A DNA stretch of 64,000 nucleotides from Fremontodendron californicum (lineage: Eukaryota; Streptophyta; Magnoliopsida; Malvales; Malvaceae). Shown piece by piece: positions 31,853 through 43,517 of the stretch. Positions within the stretch are counted from its first letter, which is position 1, and each line of letters opens with the position of its first letter. The position numbers and the translations under genes are program-made. The notes beneath the pieces are model-generated. The model had not been told where the DNA came from. It made no database searches and was given only the letters and a program-made list of their open reading frames with translations. The stretch spans positions 14,002,501 through 14,066,500 of the forward strand of contig JAULJL010000011.1 of the NCBI GenBank assembly GCA_030761205.1, given 5' to 3'.

Positions 31853-32600
31853 AAGGAGAGGGTGGCCACGTCGCCCCCCTCCAATTTTTTTTTTGTGGGC
31901 CCCATTTTGTTGTGGACCCCACTTTACTCCATTCTTTTTTGTGGGTCTTATTTTGTTGTGGATCCCACTTTATTTTAGTGTATAGAAAAAAAATGGTAGG
32001 AAAAAAAAACGAAAAAAATTTGTATATTCATGTTATTTTTTTGTGTTTAAAGTATTATATATTTATATAAATTTTTACACGTTGATAATTCGTGTTTCAA
32101 TTCATTTAATATTTTACATAGTTTTCATCAATTCATGACATATTTTGCATGATTTGTCATAGTGATTCGATTTAGAGAAAAATTTGTGTGTTCTTGACGT
32201 GTTCGTGTTTTTTTCCCCTTCAAAGTATTATAAGATTTTACACGTTAATAATTCATTTTATGTATATTTTTACATGTTCGTGTATTCTTATTGAATTTTT
32301 CGTGTTGTGTTTTAATTATTTTTTTTATATTGTGTTCGTGTTGTGTCTCAAATCATTTTATATTTTACATAGTTTGTTATTGTGATTCAATTTAAGATAA
32401 AATTTGTTTCACTTAGATTTATCTTTTAAGCCGACTTTATAAATTCTTTATAACTTTAAATTGTTATGAGAGTTCTCTTTTGCTATTTTAAAAAATATTA
32501 TTATTTTTTTTGTTTAATTGTTAATTTTTGTTTTTAGAAATGTTGTCATCGTATATTTAACATTTGATTTCCGCGGCATCGCGCAGGGGTTTAATCTAGT
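31853..32600 (+). mobile_element. Helitron-like 3' end with GC-rich hairpin
   Basis: CCGCGGCATCGCGCAGGGGT (32571-32590) contains CGCG-GCAT-CGCG, a short GC hairpin, and is followed closely by TAATCTAGT (32592-32600). A hairpin a few bases before CTAG, then T, is the classic Helitron 3' terminus. The 5' end (expected TC) is not resolved; the left limit given is a guess at a sequence change. A two-unit repeat of TTTTGTTGTGGA(C/T)CCCACTTTA lies at 31909-31972. No Rep/helicase ORF, so it would be non-autonomous. Confidence 0.5.
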
Positions 32601-32965
32601 TAATTTAAAGTTTGTATATATGCCATGGTAGGTGTAGCAAAAAAAAAAAGAAAGTAACGGTTTCCAATATATGTATATTTGCAAGTCTAAAAACTGGGCT
32701 AGGTGAAAATGATTCAGTTTGGAAGGGTCTATATTACAAAACCATATTGGGTGAGTCTAGTTTAAAAAAAACAGCATTTGGTCTCATGGGAAATTCAACT
32801 TGTTGCTTGAGGTGTTCAGGAAAGTCAAACAAAGGTTGAATTTGTTGAAATGACTTGAGGAGTCTTAAACAATCATTCTTAAAATATTCATTTCTTTGAT
32901 ATTACTGGAGATCATGTTAAGAAGCCTAATTTAAAGCCTCATTATGTTAATTTGAAAATGATTTA

Positions 32966-33161
32966 TATTTAATGTATTGTCAGTGTATAAATTTATATAC
33001 TAACAGTGAGTCTTACGATGATACTTGTTAAAAATTAGGGTTAGATTTAGGATTAGAGTTAAGGGTTAGGGTTTTAGGAATTAGAATTTATTTATTAATG
33101 ATATGTCATTATAGGATTCACTGTCAATTTATAGATCTATACACTGACAGTGTATCAAATA
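32966..33161. mobile_element. MITE with terminal inverted repeats of about 46 bp
   Basis: The left end (32966-33010, TATTTAATGTATTGTCAGTG...) matches the reverse complement of the right end (33115-33161, ...CACTGACAGTGTATCAAATA) over about 46 bases with scattered mismatches. The core holds degenerate TTAGGG-like repeats (about 33038-33076). No ORF. Superfamily not assigned; the flanking duplication is unclear. Confidence 0.65.
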
Positions 33162-33375
33162 CAAACCCATTGAAAAATTGATTGAAACATGGAGTAAGAA
33201 ACACTAGTTCAATTTTAGGTAGGAATATGTTTAGAAATTCTGATATTTTTCTCAAATTGTAATAAAAATAGTATATATTTTAAACTATAGTAATAGTAGT
33301 CAAACCTTGTTTTATCCCAGACTTTGTGGAACTCTTAAGAGAAGGAACACTGCAAAATTAATTACATGTGCAGCG

Positions 33376-33644
33376 TAGACCTGCTCACGGATCGGACAGT
33401 CCGTCTGATCCGACAGGTTCGGCTCGTATTGAGTCGGGTTTGGGCTTCAATAATTGTGATCTAGGTTGGTCCGGCCCGACTCACTGTTCAGGTATTAAAA
33501 AAAATATTATTTTTTAAAATTTAATTAAAAAATAAAATAAATTTTTTTTATTAAATAATGAACATTGATTCGGACCCGCGGGCCGGACCTGGGCAAGAAA
33601 AATTAAAAAGTTCTGGGCCGCGGCCCGACCTATGAGCACCTCTA
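33376..33644. mobile_element. hAT-type MITE with 8-bp TSD GTGCAGCG
   Basis: 269 bp. The ends TAGACCTGCTCA and (reverse complement) TAGAGGTGCTCA are the hAT terminal pattern. GTGCAGCG occurs directly before (33368-33375) and after (33645-33652). The inside is GC-rich arms (TCGGACCCGC, GGCCCGACC) around an AT-rich middle, with no ORF. Confidence 0.88.
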
Positions 33645-33652
33645 GTGCAGCG

Positions 33653-33681
33653 TAGCTTGCCTGGAAAATGAATAATCATTG

Positions 33682-33722
<41 letters not shown>

Positions 33723-35581
33723 ATCTAAGAGAGAAAGTAGAGGGATTGGAGCTAGCTATGCAGAGCTATGTTACTCGGATTCAGAGGTAAATGTTGGATA
33801 CGAGTATATGTCCGACACAGATATACTCAAATTTTTTTTTTAAGTTTTTCTATATATTTGGAAAATCATACTTCCATACCCTTATCCGAACATGTCTCGA
33901 ACATAGGATTTCAGGAAAAATGAAGAGTTTGAGTAACGTAAATGCAGAGAGACAAGCAAGCAATAAATATATAAGATATTGACATGAAATGAAATTAAAA
34001 AGAAAAGGAAAAAGGTGAGAGCAAAATTATGGATCTTCCAAAGTGAAAGGAGGTAGCTGATAAAAAATAATGTAATCTTGCCAATAAAACATATATATTA
34101 CAGTGGAGGAGCAGCAGAATATTGTTATAATATACGGATCAGTTAGATTTAGCAAGAGATTAAATATTGTATGAGATATGCTATTTTTGCTAACGACATT
34201 GCTTAGGAGAATCAAAGCCCTCTGCATGCATGGCCTGATCGAGAAGAGAATGGAAATCATGAAATATTTCAAGATTATCCATACTTATACTAAATATATG
34301 TTTTGGGAGGAATGAAGCCTGGTCCGAAGCCTTAGTTTAGACTTCATCACTTAACCAAAGCCTCTTTGTTTAAGCTTCGAGCCAGCCAACATTCCCCTCA
34401 AATACCTTCATTTCAGGTGTCACTCTTTGCCCACATCCACTTCTTATTTATATGCATTCGCTAGCTAACTTTCTTTAAAAAATGGAATCTTTACATTAAA
34501 GACATATACGGATCCAGCAAAACATGTAGGTATGTTTGCTATAGGTGAGATCGTACGTAGTTTAATAATGCAATATCCATTATTCGTTGTTATTAGCTGA
34601 TGCTGGCAGTGAACCATCCAAGCTGTAACCTGCTGCTGCTACCTCCTTAAGTCAAACAAACCAACATCTACTTCAATGCTAGCTGTACGCACAACCAGAC
34701 AAAATGCTTGGGAGTTTTAACATTTAAACCAAGCAACCACCAACCAGACAAACCTGTTTTTAATGCCATTCTTTCATCATTACCTTATTATTTTGGGCTT
34801 TCCGATCAATTACTTTTTCAACTGATCCCTTTGATTTTGGTACAACTCTCTTTATTACTATCCAATCAAAGATTTGATAATGATACGAATAAATTTTAGA
34901 CTTCATCGCCAACTTCAAAGCTTTAGGGTTGGAAAAAAAAGGGCGGAAATGAATTTCTCTTATTCCCGGCTTTTGAAATATTGTCTCATCTTGCATAGCT
35001 TTTGAAATATTATTATCATCTTGCATCTATTGATATCAGTTACGTCTATAATTATTTTATACGTTCACCTCACTTTTATTAATTATTTTTTATTTAATAG
35101 TGTAAAAAACATTTTAATTTATTTATAAACATAATTTTAATATATATATATATATTTAGTATATATATTATAAAAAATATATATATATAATATTAGAGTA
35201 TATATATGATTTTAGTATCTGTATCTAATATATATATATATATATACACTAAAGTATAAAGAGAAATATAAATATTTCAAGAGATAAAATGATAATTTAA
35301 AAAGACAATCGGGATGAAATAGAACAATCATTTATCAAAATCACCCGCTCTTTTTAAAAAAAAAAAAACGAATCAGTGCAGAATTCAATGGACAAATCAG
35401 GTTTTATCATCCCTAAAATAATTATATTCCATTAGTTAATATTTTTTGTAGCATCCAGTTACAAAACTACTCCATAAATGGGTTTTATTGGAGGATAAAA
35501 TTAACAATAAATTAATTAAAATAAAGAGAAAAGAACAACATATTATGAACTAAACTCAAAGGCAACTCATGATTTATGCCT

Positions 35582-35625
<44 letters not shown>

Positions 35626-35946
35626 AGAGATGTCATGTATCTTGTATGGAAATCCCATCCTTTTTATAACTTGATATACTTCGTTGAATATATATGTTAT
35701 ATACATTCTTTTACAAATTGAAATTACAAGAAAATGGTACATGAGTTCCACCCATTGCTTTAAATGTGTCATTCTAGGTGGACAATTATAAACATATATT
35801 GTATAGTTTAAGACATGACAAATGAACACATTATTGAGACAATATAAAAGAATCAGCAGACAGCAGAAAGAATTAATGTAACCTATCTGTCTGCGCACCA
35901 AAAATATTAAAAAGCATATCTCAAGTACTAAATTTAAGGCCGAAGC
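33653..35946. other. AT-rich intergenic DNA with microsatellites
   Basis: No credible gene. Contains (AT)n at about 33685-33718, AT-rich stretches at 35135-35250, and (GA)n at about 35585-35621. A segment near 33779-33835 (GAGTATATGTCCGACAC) resembles a common dispersed plant repeat. This lies downstream of the RUG3-like gene. Confidence 0.6.
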
Positions 35947-36066
35947 TTACATGTATTCAAATATGGCACCGGTATGGTTGAATCCGCATGATATCTGCAA
36001 CGCTTTAACATTTTCCCCAACATGGACCATTGTAGGTTTTATGTAATCTACATCACTTCCATGACC

Positions 36067-37594
36067 CTGTAAAAAGAGCAATCAGCAAAGATAGCATCCA
36101 TTTACATACAATCCTGACCGCTAGTCATACAACAATGACGAGAAGATGAAGATCATGAGCACCAAAAAGTACTGTTGGGGTACAGTAACATATAAAGAGC
36201 ATAAAATATATGCTGCACAAACTTTATAATCAAGGCAATCAGAAAAATAGTAATCTGCCAAAAAAAACTACAATCCGTCACACTGGAACAAAAAAAAGGA
36301 AAAGCTGTTAGCTTATAGAATTATCAAAACGTATTCTATATTTTGCTTTCCTAGTTGCTAAGTTCCATACTTTTTTCTGAGTAAATGGTGACAGCCTACG
36401 GGTAACACAGCAAGAATGGCAAACCCTGGGCAATAAAGATGGGCAACGAAGGTCATGCTTGATCTTGAATAACATATTGAAGCTAGGTGTGGAGATAAGG
36501 AAATGCATTAAAGACTATAAGGCTATGTCAAGCAAAATTTTAATTTGCAGGGGGGTACAGCAGATTAGGGTGCAAATAATTGAGGTATTGCTTTCAGAAT
36601 GAGCTTCCAAATGACTTAAGCATTTTAATTTCTTTGGAGCTCAGTTTGAGCTTGAAAGCTCTAGCTTGGTGCTAGCATTCATTGTGCTTTGTTAAGAGAG
36701 CTTGACTTCATGGAGCTCAAGCTAGGCTTGCTGAGCCTTCCCCAAGTAGGCAAACTTAAATTCTTGCTTGAGCCATGTACAAATCAAAATGGTGAAATTC
36801 TGCAAAACAAAGTTCAAGGCTCAATAGATGCACGTAAGGATCTAATTAATGACGATGATGATTTTCTTAGATGTGTGTTATGATGATGCAACTGTATACT
36901 TGTGTGCACATTTGCGCATTTGCACTTGCATGATGGGTAACAAAGAAATTCTACATTCAGTGAAGGATGGTAATTGAAATTGGAAATGAAGAAGAAAAAA
37001 ATTCTAAATTTAATTTTTGGGTCATTTCAGATTCAAGAAGTTTCGATTGGTTGGTTTCATGTTTGAGTAAATTTGGGTTTGGGTCACTTCAAATTTCCCG
37101 ATACTTGGATTTGGTTGCTGACTTTTCAAATCAATTTGGGGTGGGTTGGTATGGTCACTCAACTCATTCAGGTTGGATCAGTTTGGACGGTCTCTAAGCT
37201 CATTTAAAGCATACTCGAATTGCAAATACAGATGCGCATAAGAGTTAGCAAAGGAATCCTAAACTAACATGGAGTATACTTGAATACTGAATGCATTCAA
37301 TTGTTGATAACTGAACCTTGAGGTTTTCTTCAATAAAATCTAAGAGTGAGAATGAGGCAAGCTGGGTCAAATAGATGTATCTTCAGTGTTTAACTAATCA
37401 ACGTATTCTCTAAGAACCCAGAGGCATCATGTATCAATGAAAGAAAGCATCAATCTACCTATGTGCACATTAGCATGTGTCCACGTATTCATTTTTTAGT
37501 AGCAAAGGGATCCTAAGCTCACTGCAAACATGCTTGAATAGCTTACACATGTAAGCTTCAAAATTCAATAAAAAAAAAACTACATTAGTAAAAC
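36067..37594. other. Non-coding sequence, presumed intron of the RUG3-like gene
   Basis: No coding exon or element recognised on either strand. The expected RCC1 exons upstream of the last exon are not here. Confidence 0.5.
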
Positions 37595-37605
37595 AGATTT
37601 TTCCA

Positions 37606-38144
37606 GGGAGCGACCAAGGAGGGTTGGGTTAAGCTCAATATCGATGGGATTGGAATCAGCAGAATAATACTGCTGGAGTAGGAGGTTTGATAATGGACTC
37701 TTTTGGAGAAAGGAAGGCAGGCTTTGCCTTTCATATTTGGAATTGCCGCATTGATCTTGCAGAGCTTTTGGGCTTTATATCAGGGGCTTACAAGTTACAT
37801 GTGCTTTGACTTAAGGTTTCAAATTCCTGTGAATTGTGTCAGACTCCATAAATACTGTTAATATGATCAAGAAAGGAGTCTATGAAATCACCTCATTTTA
37901 ACCTTGTTTGGCTATCAAAGATCTGCTCCAAAGAGACTGGCACTGGAACCTCTCGCACATTCATAGAGAAAAGAACAATGATGCGGACTGGCTAGCAAAA
38001 TGGAGCCTGGTGCAACCAGTAGGCGTTATTAATCTTGAAACTGAATTTTGTCTTATTAGCTGATCTTGTAGGGGTTGGCTACCCTCGGGTTACTTCCATG
38101 TAATTTTCTGGCCTTTGCCCCCTTAGCACCCAAAAAAAAAAAAA
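37606..38144 (+). mobile_element. 5'-truncated LINE with RNase H remnant and poly(A) tail
   Basis: The decayed plus-strand reading matches the RNase H (RVT_3-type) end of plant L1-like LINEs: VKLNIDG, AGVGGLIMDSFGE, AGFAFHIWNCR, AELLG, then REKNNDADWLAKWSL and PVGVINLETEF. Frames change several times. It ends in a run of 14 A (38132-38145). AGATTTTTCCA (37595-37605) and AGATTTCTCCA (38145-38155) flank it as an 11-bp target duplication with one mismatch. Truncation from the 5' end is normal for LINEs. Confidence 0.82.
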
Positions 38145-38463
38145 AGATTTCTCCAAATGAAGCCTATTTAAAAGGCATCTTGGACATGGAATACATGGGA
38201 AAATTTTTATGATGAACAACAAAGCAACTATGCTCAAACATTCTTTTTCACTCTTTTCACTCTTTTATCAATTACTTTCATTTTAAAATTTACTATAAAT
38301 CATACTCTTAAGACTTATAGTGAGCAAAAAGGTAAGTGAACAACAACACTCTAATTAACACACCAGTTTGGTCCAACTTGTGGCATCAATTCCCTAGCTG
38401 CATAAAATTTAAAGCAAATCCCAACCCATGCCAGGTCTAGTCGTGCTGACATGGATACGCAAG

Positions 38464-38739
38464 TGTGGGAAAACAATCCCTAAAAATTAGGGATTAGTCA
38501 ACAATCCCTAATTAGTCAACAATCCCTAATGTTTAGGAATTAGTCAACAATCCCTAACTTTTAGGGATTAGTCAAACATTCCTGATTTTTAGGGATTGGT
38601 TTTTATTTGTATTTATTTTGTAATTAGTGAGTTACCTAGTGTAGCATTTTCTTTACTGTATATAAACAATGTAATATGCTTTTCATTCTTCAATATATAC
38701 AGAATACAATTATCTATTTAGAATTTCTGTTTTTTGTCA
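38464..38739 (+). repeat. 5' LTR of copia-3
   Basis: 276 bp, TGTGGGAAAACA to TTTTTTGTCA, directly followed by the primer site. It contains four copies of an AATCCCTAA/TTAGGGATTAGTCAAC module (38476-38601) that can pair with each other, and a TATATAAAC box at about 38660. Confidence 0.85.
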
Positions 38740-38751
38740 TGGTATCAGAGC
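38740..38751 (+). promoter_or_regulatory. Primer-binding site of copia-3
   Basis: TGGTATCAGAGC, immediately after the LTR; the initiator Met tRNA type. Confidence 0.92.
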
Positions 38752-38791
38752 TTTAGGCTTTTTTTATCAACCTATTTACCTTATCAAAACC

Positions 38792-39870
38792 ATGTCAGTA
38801 TCCACCGTAACCAGCAATACCTCAGAAGCTCCTTTGATCGACAACAACAATTCTATCTCAATGGGAGAATTGCAAAATATCCAAGCAGCATATCGGTTGA
38901 ATGGTAAGAATTATCTGAAGTGGTCTCAATTGGTCTACACGTTCTTGAAAGGAAGGGGAAAACTGAGTCACTTGCTTGGTACTGGTCCAAAACAGGGAGA
39001 TCCTAAATTTGACGTTTGGGATGAACAAGACTCTATGGTGATGTCCTGGTTATGGAACTCTATGTTACCAGAAATCAATGATACATGTATGTTTTTGAGC
39101 ACGGTCAAGGAGATATCAGAAGCTGTCAAACAAACCTACTCTAAAGTTCGTGATGCTGCACAAATTTATGAGATCAAGACCAAAATCTCTACCACAAAAC
39201 AAGGGAATCGATCAGTCACGGAGTATTCCAATTTTTTGAAGAGTCTAGGGCAGGAGATGGATCATTACAGTGCATCCAGATGAAATGCAGTGAAGATGTA
39301 GCCATTCTTAAGAGGTTTGTTGAAAAAGACATAATTTATGATTTTCTTGCCGGATTAAACATCGAGTTTGATGCTGTAAGAGTACAAATACTCGGAAAAA
39401 TGGATTTGCCATCTTTGAATGAGGCAATAGCAATTGTTCTTGCTGAGAAAGGAAGAAGGGGTGTTATGATTGAAACCAACACAGTGGAAAGTTCGGCCTT
39501 AGTGTCTAAAAATACTACTGTGAAGAATTATGGCTCTGAGCAGCATTTTGGTGAAGGCAATGGGCAAACAGATCTGTCAAAAACATTTAGCAAGGATTCT
39601 ATGTGGTGTACATACTGCAAAAAACCTCGACATACCAAGGAGAAGTGCTGGAAGCTTCATGGCAAACCTCAAACCATGAATAAAACATGGTCAAAGAAGA
39701 ATGGACAGCCAAGGGGACATGGACAGGCACATACGGCAACCACACAGTCAAACAGTGAAGACAACTCCTTGCATGCTGAATTCAACAAAAAAGAGATTGA
39801 GAAATTAAGGAGTCTGTTGGGGACATTAGAAAAATCGCCTACAACAGGTACTTGTTCTTTGGTGTTCTAA
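38792..39870 (+). pseudogene. copia-3 gag
   Basis: Two overlapping open stretches (38792-39283 and 39280-39870) joined by a frameshift near 39280. The first holds the UBN2-type capsid segment (YRLNGKNYLKWSQLVYTFLKGRGK...). The second holds AILKRFVEKDIIYDFLAGLN and the zinc knuckle CTYCKKPRHTKEKC. A stop follows at 39868, before the protease. Confidence 0.9.
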
Positions 39871-39879
39871 GGTATTTCT

Positions 39880-40948
39880 TCTCAATCTTCTCATGTTTTT
39901 AATGCTTCGAATAATGTATCCTCCAATTCCTGGGTCATTGACTCGGGAGTTACAGATCAAATGACCAATTCTTCACAAAAATTTATCTCCTATACCCCTT
40001 GTCCTAGCAATAAAAAAATAATCATAGCAGATGGATCAGTAACAACTGTAGCTGGTCAGGGAGATGTTTTTTGAGTGACTGCCTTACACTTAAGAATGTT
40101 CTTCACGTTCCAAAACTATGTACCAATCTTGTGTCAATCCAGAAACTCACCATCGATTCTAATTGTATTGTGACATTTTATCCTTCTCGTTGTGTTTTTC
40201 AGGAATAGGGCACAAAGAGGATGATTGGACATGCTAGAGAGAGGGTTGGTCTCTACTACCTTGAAGAATCGAATGGACAAAATAGAGTTAAAGAGTTTGT
40301 CACCATTTTCCTTTCTTTCTGAGTCATTCAAATCCAATAAAGATAAGATATGGCTTCAACACTTTCGTCTTGGTCACCCATCTTTTAATGTTCTTAAAAT
40401 AATGTTTCCTTCATTATTCAAAAGTTTAGCCATTGAAAATTTTCATTGTGATGTTTGTGAATTTGCAAAACACAAACGTACTTCTTTTCAAATCAGCAAT
40501 AAAAGAACATCAGTTCCATTTACCTTGATTCATAGTGATATTTGGGGACCTTCTAGCGTTGCTAATATTTCTGGGGCACGGTGGTTTGTTTCATTCATTG
40601 ATGATTGCACTCGTGTTTCTTGGATTTTTCTGTTAAAAAATAAATCTAATGTGAGTTCAGTATTTCCAACTTTTTACAATATGATCAAAACTCAATTTGG
40701 GGTTGGGATAAAGAGATTTCGATCTGACAATGCAAAAGATTTTTTTACTCAGTTCCTTTCTCCATATTTCCAAAAAAAAAGGCATAATACATGAGTCTTC
40801 TTGTGTTAACACACCTCAACAAAATAGAGTGGCCGAACGAAAGAATGGTCACCTTCTAGCTAGCACAAGAGCTTTCTTGTTTAAAAAAAAATGTCCCAAA
40901 ACAATACTAGGGCGAAGCGGTTTTAACTGCTGCCCATCTTATCAATAG
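39880..40948 (+). pseudogene. copia-3 protease and integrase
   Basis: The protease WVIDSGVTDQM (about 39931) is intact at its triad, but stops occur soon after (TGA near 40073). The integrase zinc finger (FRLGHPSFN...CDVCEFAKH) and core (HSDIWGPSS, FIDDCTRVSWIF, FRSDNAKDFF, then NRVAERKNGHLL) lie at 40225-40948 in two frames. Confidence 0.9.
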
Positions 40949-40982
40949 ATTTCCTACAAGAGTTCTCGACTTCAAAAGTCCA

Positions 40983-42540
40983 ATGCAGGTTCTCACACAG
41001 TTCTTTCCAAACTTTAATGCATCCAATAATCTTGTCCCAAAGATATTTGGTTGTGTTGCCTTTGTTCATGTGCATTCTCAAAACAAAAATAAACTTGATC
41101 CTCGAGCTCTAAAATGTATATTCGTTGGCTACTCCTCCACTCAAAAGGGCTACAAAATGTTACCATCCCCCAACAAGGAAATTTTATGTGTCTACTGATG
41201 TCACCTTTGTCGAGAAAAATCATTACTTTCATAGTCCTTATCTTCAGGGGGAGAGATCCTTCATCGAAGATAAGGACAAAGACCTTTTTCTCCTTGAGTT
41301 TCCAGCTACTGTCTCTCATCAATCTGAGCCTAACATTCTGCCAAACACCCTATCCGAGTCAAATGTACAGTCAGAAGTCGAGCCTCTTACAACCAACTCA
41401 CAAGGAATGTTACATGAAAAGCAAACTCAAGACTTTACTCATCCATTACAGGTTTACTCAAGGAATAAAGCACCAATCTCTCAACCTGTGTCGGTCCAAT
41501 CATCCAATTCTGCTCCTGATAATGTCGAGGTAATTACTTCACCCAATGATAACATCACTAAAACACTTGAACAAAAAGATTATGATGTTCCAATTGCTCT
41601 TCGAAAGGGAAACAGAACTTGTACTAAACATCTTCTATATTTGTTCATGTCATATAAGAATCTTTCTCATAACCACAAAGCCTTTCTTACTAGCCTAAAT
41701 GCAATCCCTATCCCAAAAACATTATCCGAAGCATTAGGAAATGAGAATTGGATAAATGCTATGAAGATTGAGATGGAAGCACTTGAGAAAAACAAGACTT
41801 GGTACTTGGTGAGGCTACCGAAAGGGAAGAAACCAATTGGGTGTAGATGGGTATTCACAACTAAATACAAATCAGATGGTACTTTGGAAAGGTATAAGGC
41901 AAGGTTAGTTGCCAAAGACTATACTCAAACCTATGGCATAGACTATTTGGATACTTTTGCTCCCGTTGCTAAGATGAATACTGTTAGAATCTTATTATCT
42001 ATAGCTGTGAACTTTGGAAGGAAGTTACAACAATTTGATGTCAAGAATGCCTTCTTAATAGAGATCTTGATGAGGAGATCTATATGGAGATTCCTCCTGG
42101 ATTTGGCTCGAATGAAGAAAAAGGAGTGGTATGTAAGCTAAAAAAGGCTTTATATGGACTGAAACAATCCCCAAGAGCTTGGTTTGGGAGATTTACCAAA
42201 GTTATGGTCGGTATGGGATATAAACAGAGCCAAGGTTATCATACTTTGTTCGTGAAGCACTCAGCATCAGGGGGAGTGACAGTATTGTTGGTATATGTGG
42301 ATGACATTATAGTAACAGGAGATGACTCTGAAGGAATGGAGAATTTGAAGAAACAGTTGGTGAAGGAGTTCGAGATTAAAGAGCTAGGCAAATTGAAGTA
42401 CTTTCTTGGTATTGAAGTAGCTCACTCTCAGGAAGGGATTTTCATATCACAACAAAAATATGTGTTTATTGACTAATGCAGGCAAACTGGGATGTAAGCC
42501 AGTTGAGACACCCATAGAATCAAACCAGAAAGCTCAAGAT
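40983..42540 (+). pseudogene. copia-3 integrase end and reverse transcriptase
   Basis: KIFGCVAFVHVHSQ and KCIFVGYSSTQKGYK (40983-41198), then a 338-aa open stretch (41125-42141) with WINAMKIEMEALEKNKTW, GCRWVFTTKYKSDGT, YLDTFAPVAKMNTVR and FDVKNAFL. After a frameshift, 42084-42476 carries GLKQSPRAWF and the catalytic YVDDIIVTGDD. TNAGKLGCKPVETPIE follows after a stop and the match ends near 42540. Confidence 0.92.
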
Positions 42541-43517
42541 GAAAGGAAAATAGAAACTTAAAATAAAGCAAAATAAAGAAAATAAAAAATAATCTGTTTT
42601 CCAAAAGAAAGAGTAAAAAAAAACAAACAAGAAAGTGAAAAAAAGAAGGAAAAGGAGAAAATAAAACAAACGGTACACTATTTCTAGGCAGCAGAAAAAA
42701 TGTAGCTGTGTCCATGTCAAACACTATTAGAATCTGGCATTCCTTGGAGACATCTCATTCTCATATACTCTAAGTTTCCATACATTGGCCACAGTGCGAA
42801 CACCTTAAAACGTTGCGAATGCCCATGTATTTTCTTTCTTATATTCACTAAATAATCTCAATTTTAAAATGTTCGCCCTAGACCCACAAAAACTTATTCA
42901 TTCTGTATCTAATAAAAGAAAAGAGCAGCAGTACTCAAATCTCCAATTAATCGAAGGTGATTTCCAAACTAAAATGTTGAGTAGGCCTTGGCAAAAGCAA
43001 CCATTCACCAATCTTTATTTCTGTTAAATGCCTACTGAATCGGATCCTTTCCCTTCCCTTTTCTAAAAAAAATGACTAGTCTACAATGAGTCATCAAGCC
43101 ACATGATTCATGGATAGAAGTTCTAGGTACAACCAAAGGAAAATGCACCTGGACCTCTGGAGCATCCAGGCTAGGAAGAAATATTAGAAGTATTTTGCTC
43201 TACTCATCTCCCCCCCCCCCCCCTCTCTCCCCATTCCCTGCCAAACTATGACACACCCACGTACTAATATCCACACACTAGATTTTGGGACACACTGCAT
43301 AGTGTTTGTATGTAACCCAATAGGTAAATATTTGTATGTATTTCTCTTCTGCTTTAATAGTATTAATCGTGCATCAGTCACAACTACCCAAAAGAAAAGA
43401 GAAGGAAAGGAAAAGTTGAAGAGTTTGTTGTATAATTAAAGGAGAAGGAGAAAAAAGATAAGATAAGTTGAAGACTTTGTTATATCAGCCAATAATCATG
43501 GAAACATAAAATATAAC
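42541..43517. other. Non-coding stretch between the copia-3 break and RUG3-like exon 6
   Basis: An A-rich, low-complexity segment (42541-42670) follows the abrupt end of copia-3. A 12-base C run lies at about 43210-43222. No RCC1 exon, LTR or other gene is seen. This is the likeliest place for a deletion scar. Confidence 0.5.

Larger units (their letters stand above)
38464..42540 (+). mobile_element. copia-3: plus-strand Ty1/copia element lacking its 3' end
   Basis: 5' LTR 38464-38739, primer site, gag, protease, integrase and RT in copia order, then sequence homology stops at about 42540, before RNase H is complete. No second LTR is found. It lies antisense within the RUG3-like gene. Frameshifts and stops make it defective. 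Confidence 0.85.

Noticed and set aside
33038..33076. Interstitial telomere array
   Set aside because: The TTAGGG-like words are few and irregular and lie inside a MITE.
36689..37197. Short plus-strand ORFs (64 and 76 aa)
   Set aside because: No family recognised, no splice or promoter context, and they lie antisense in a presumed intron.
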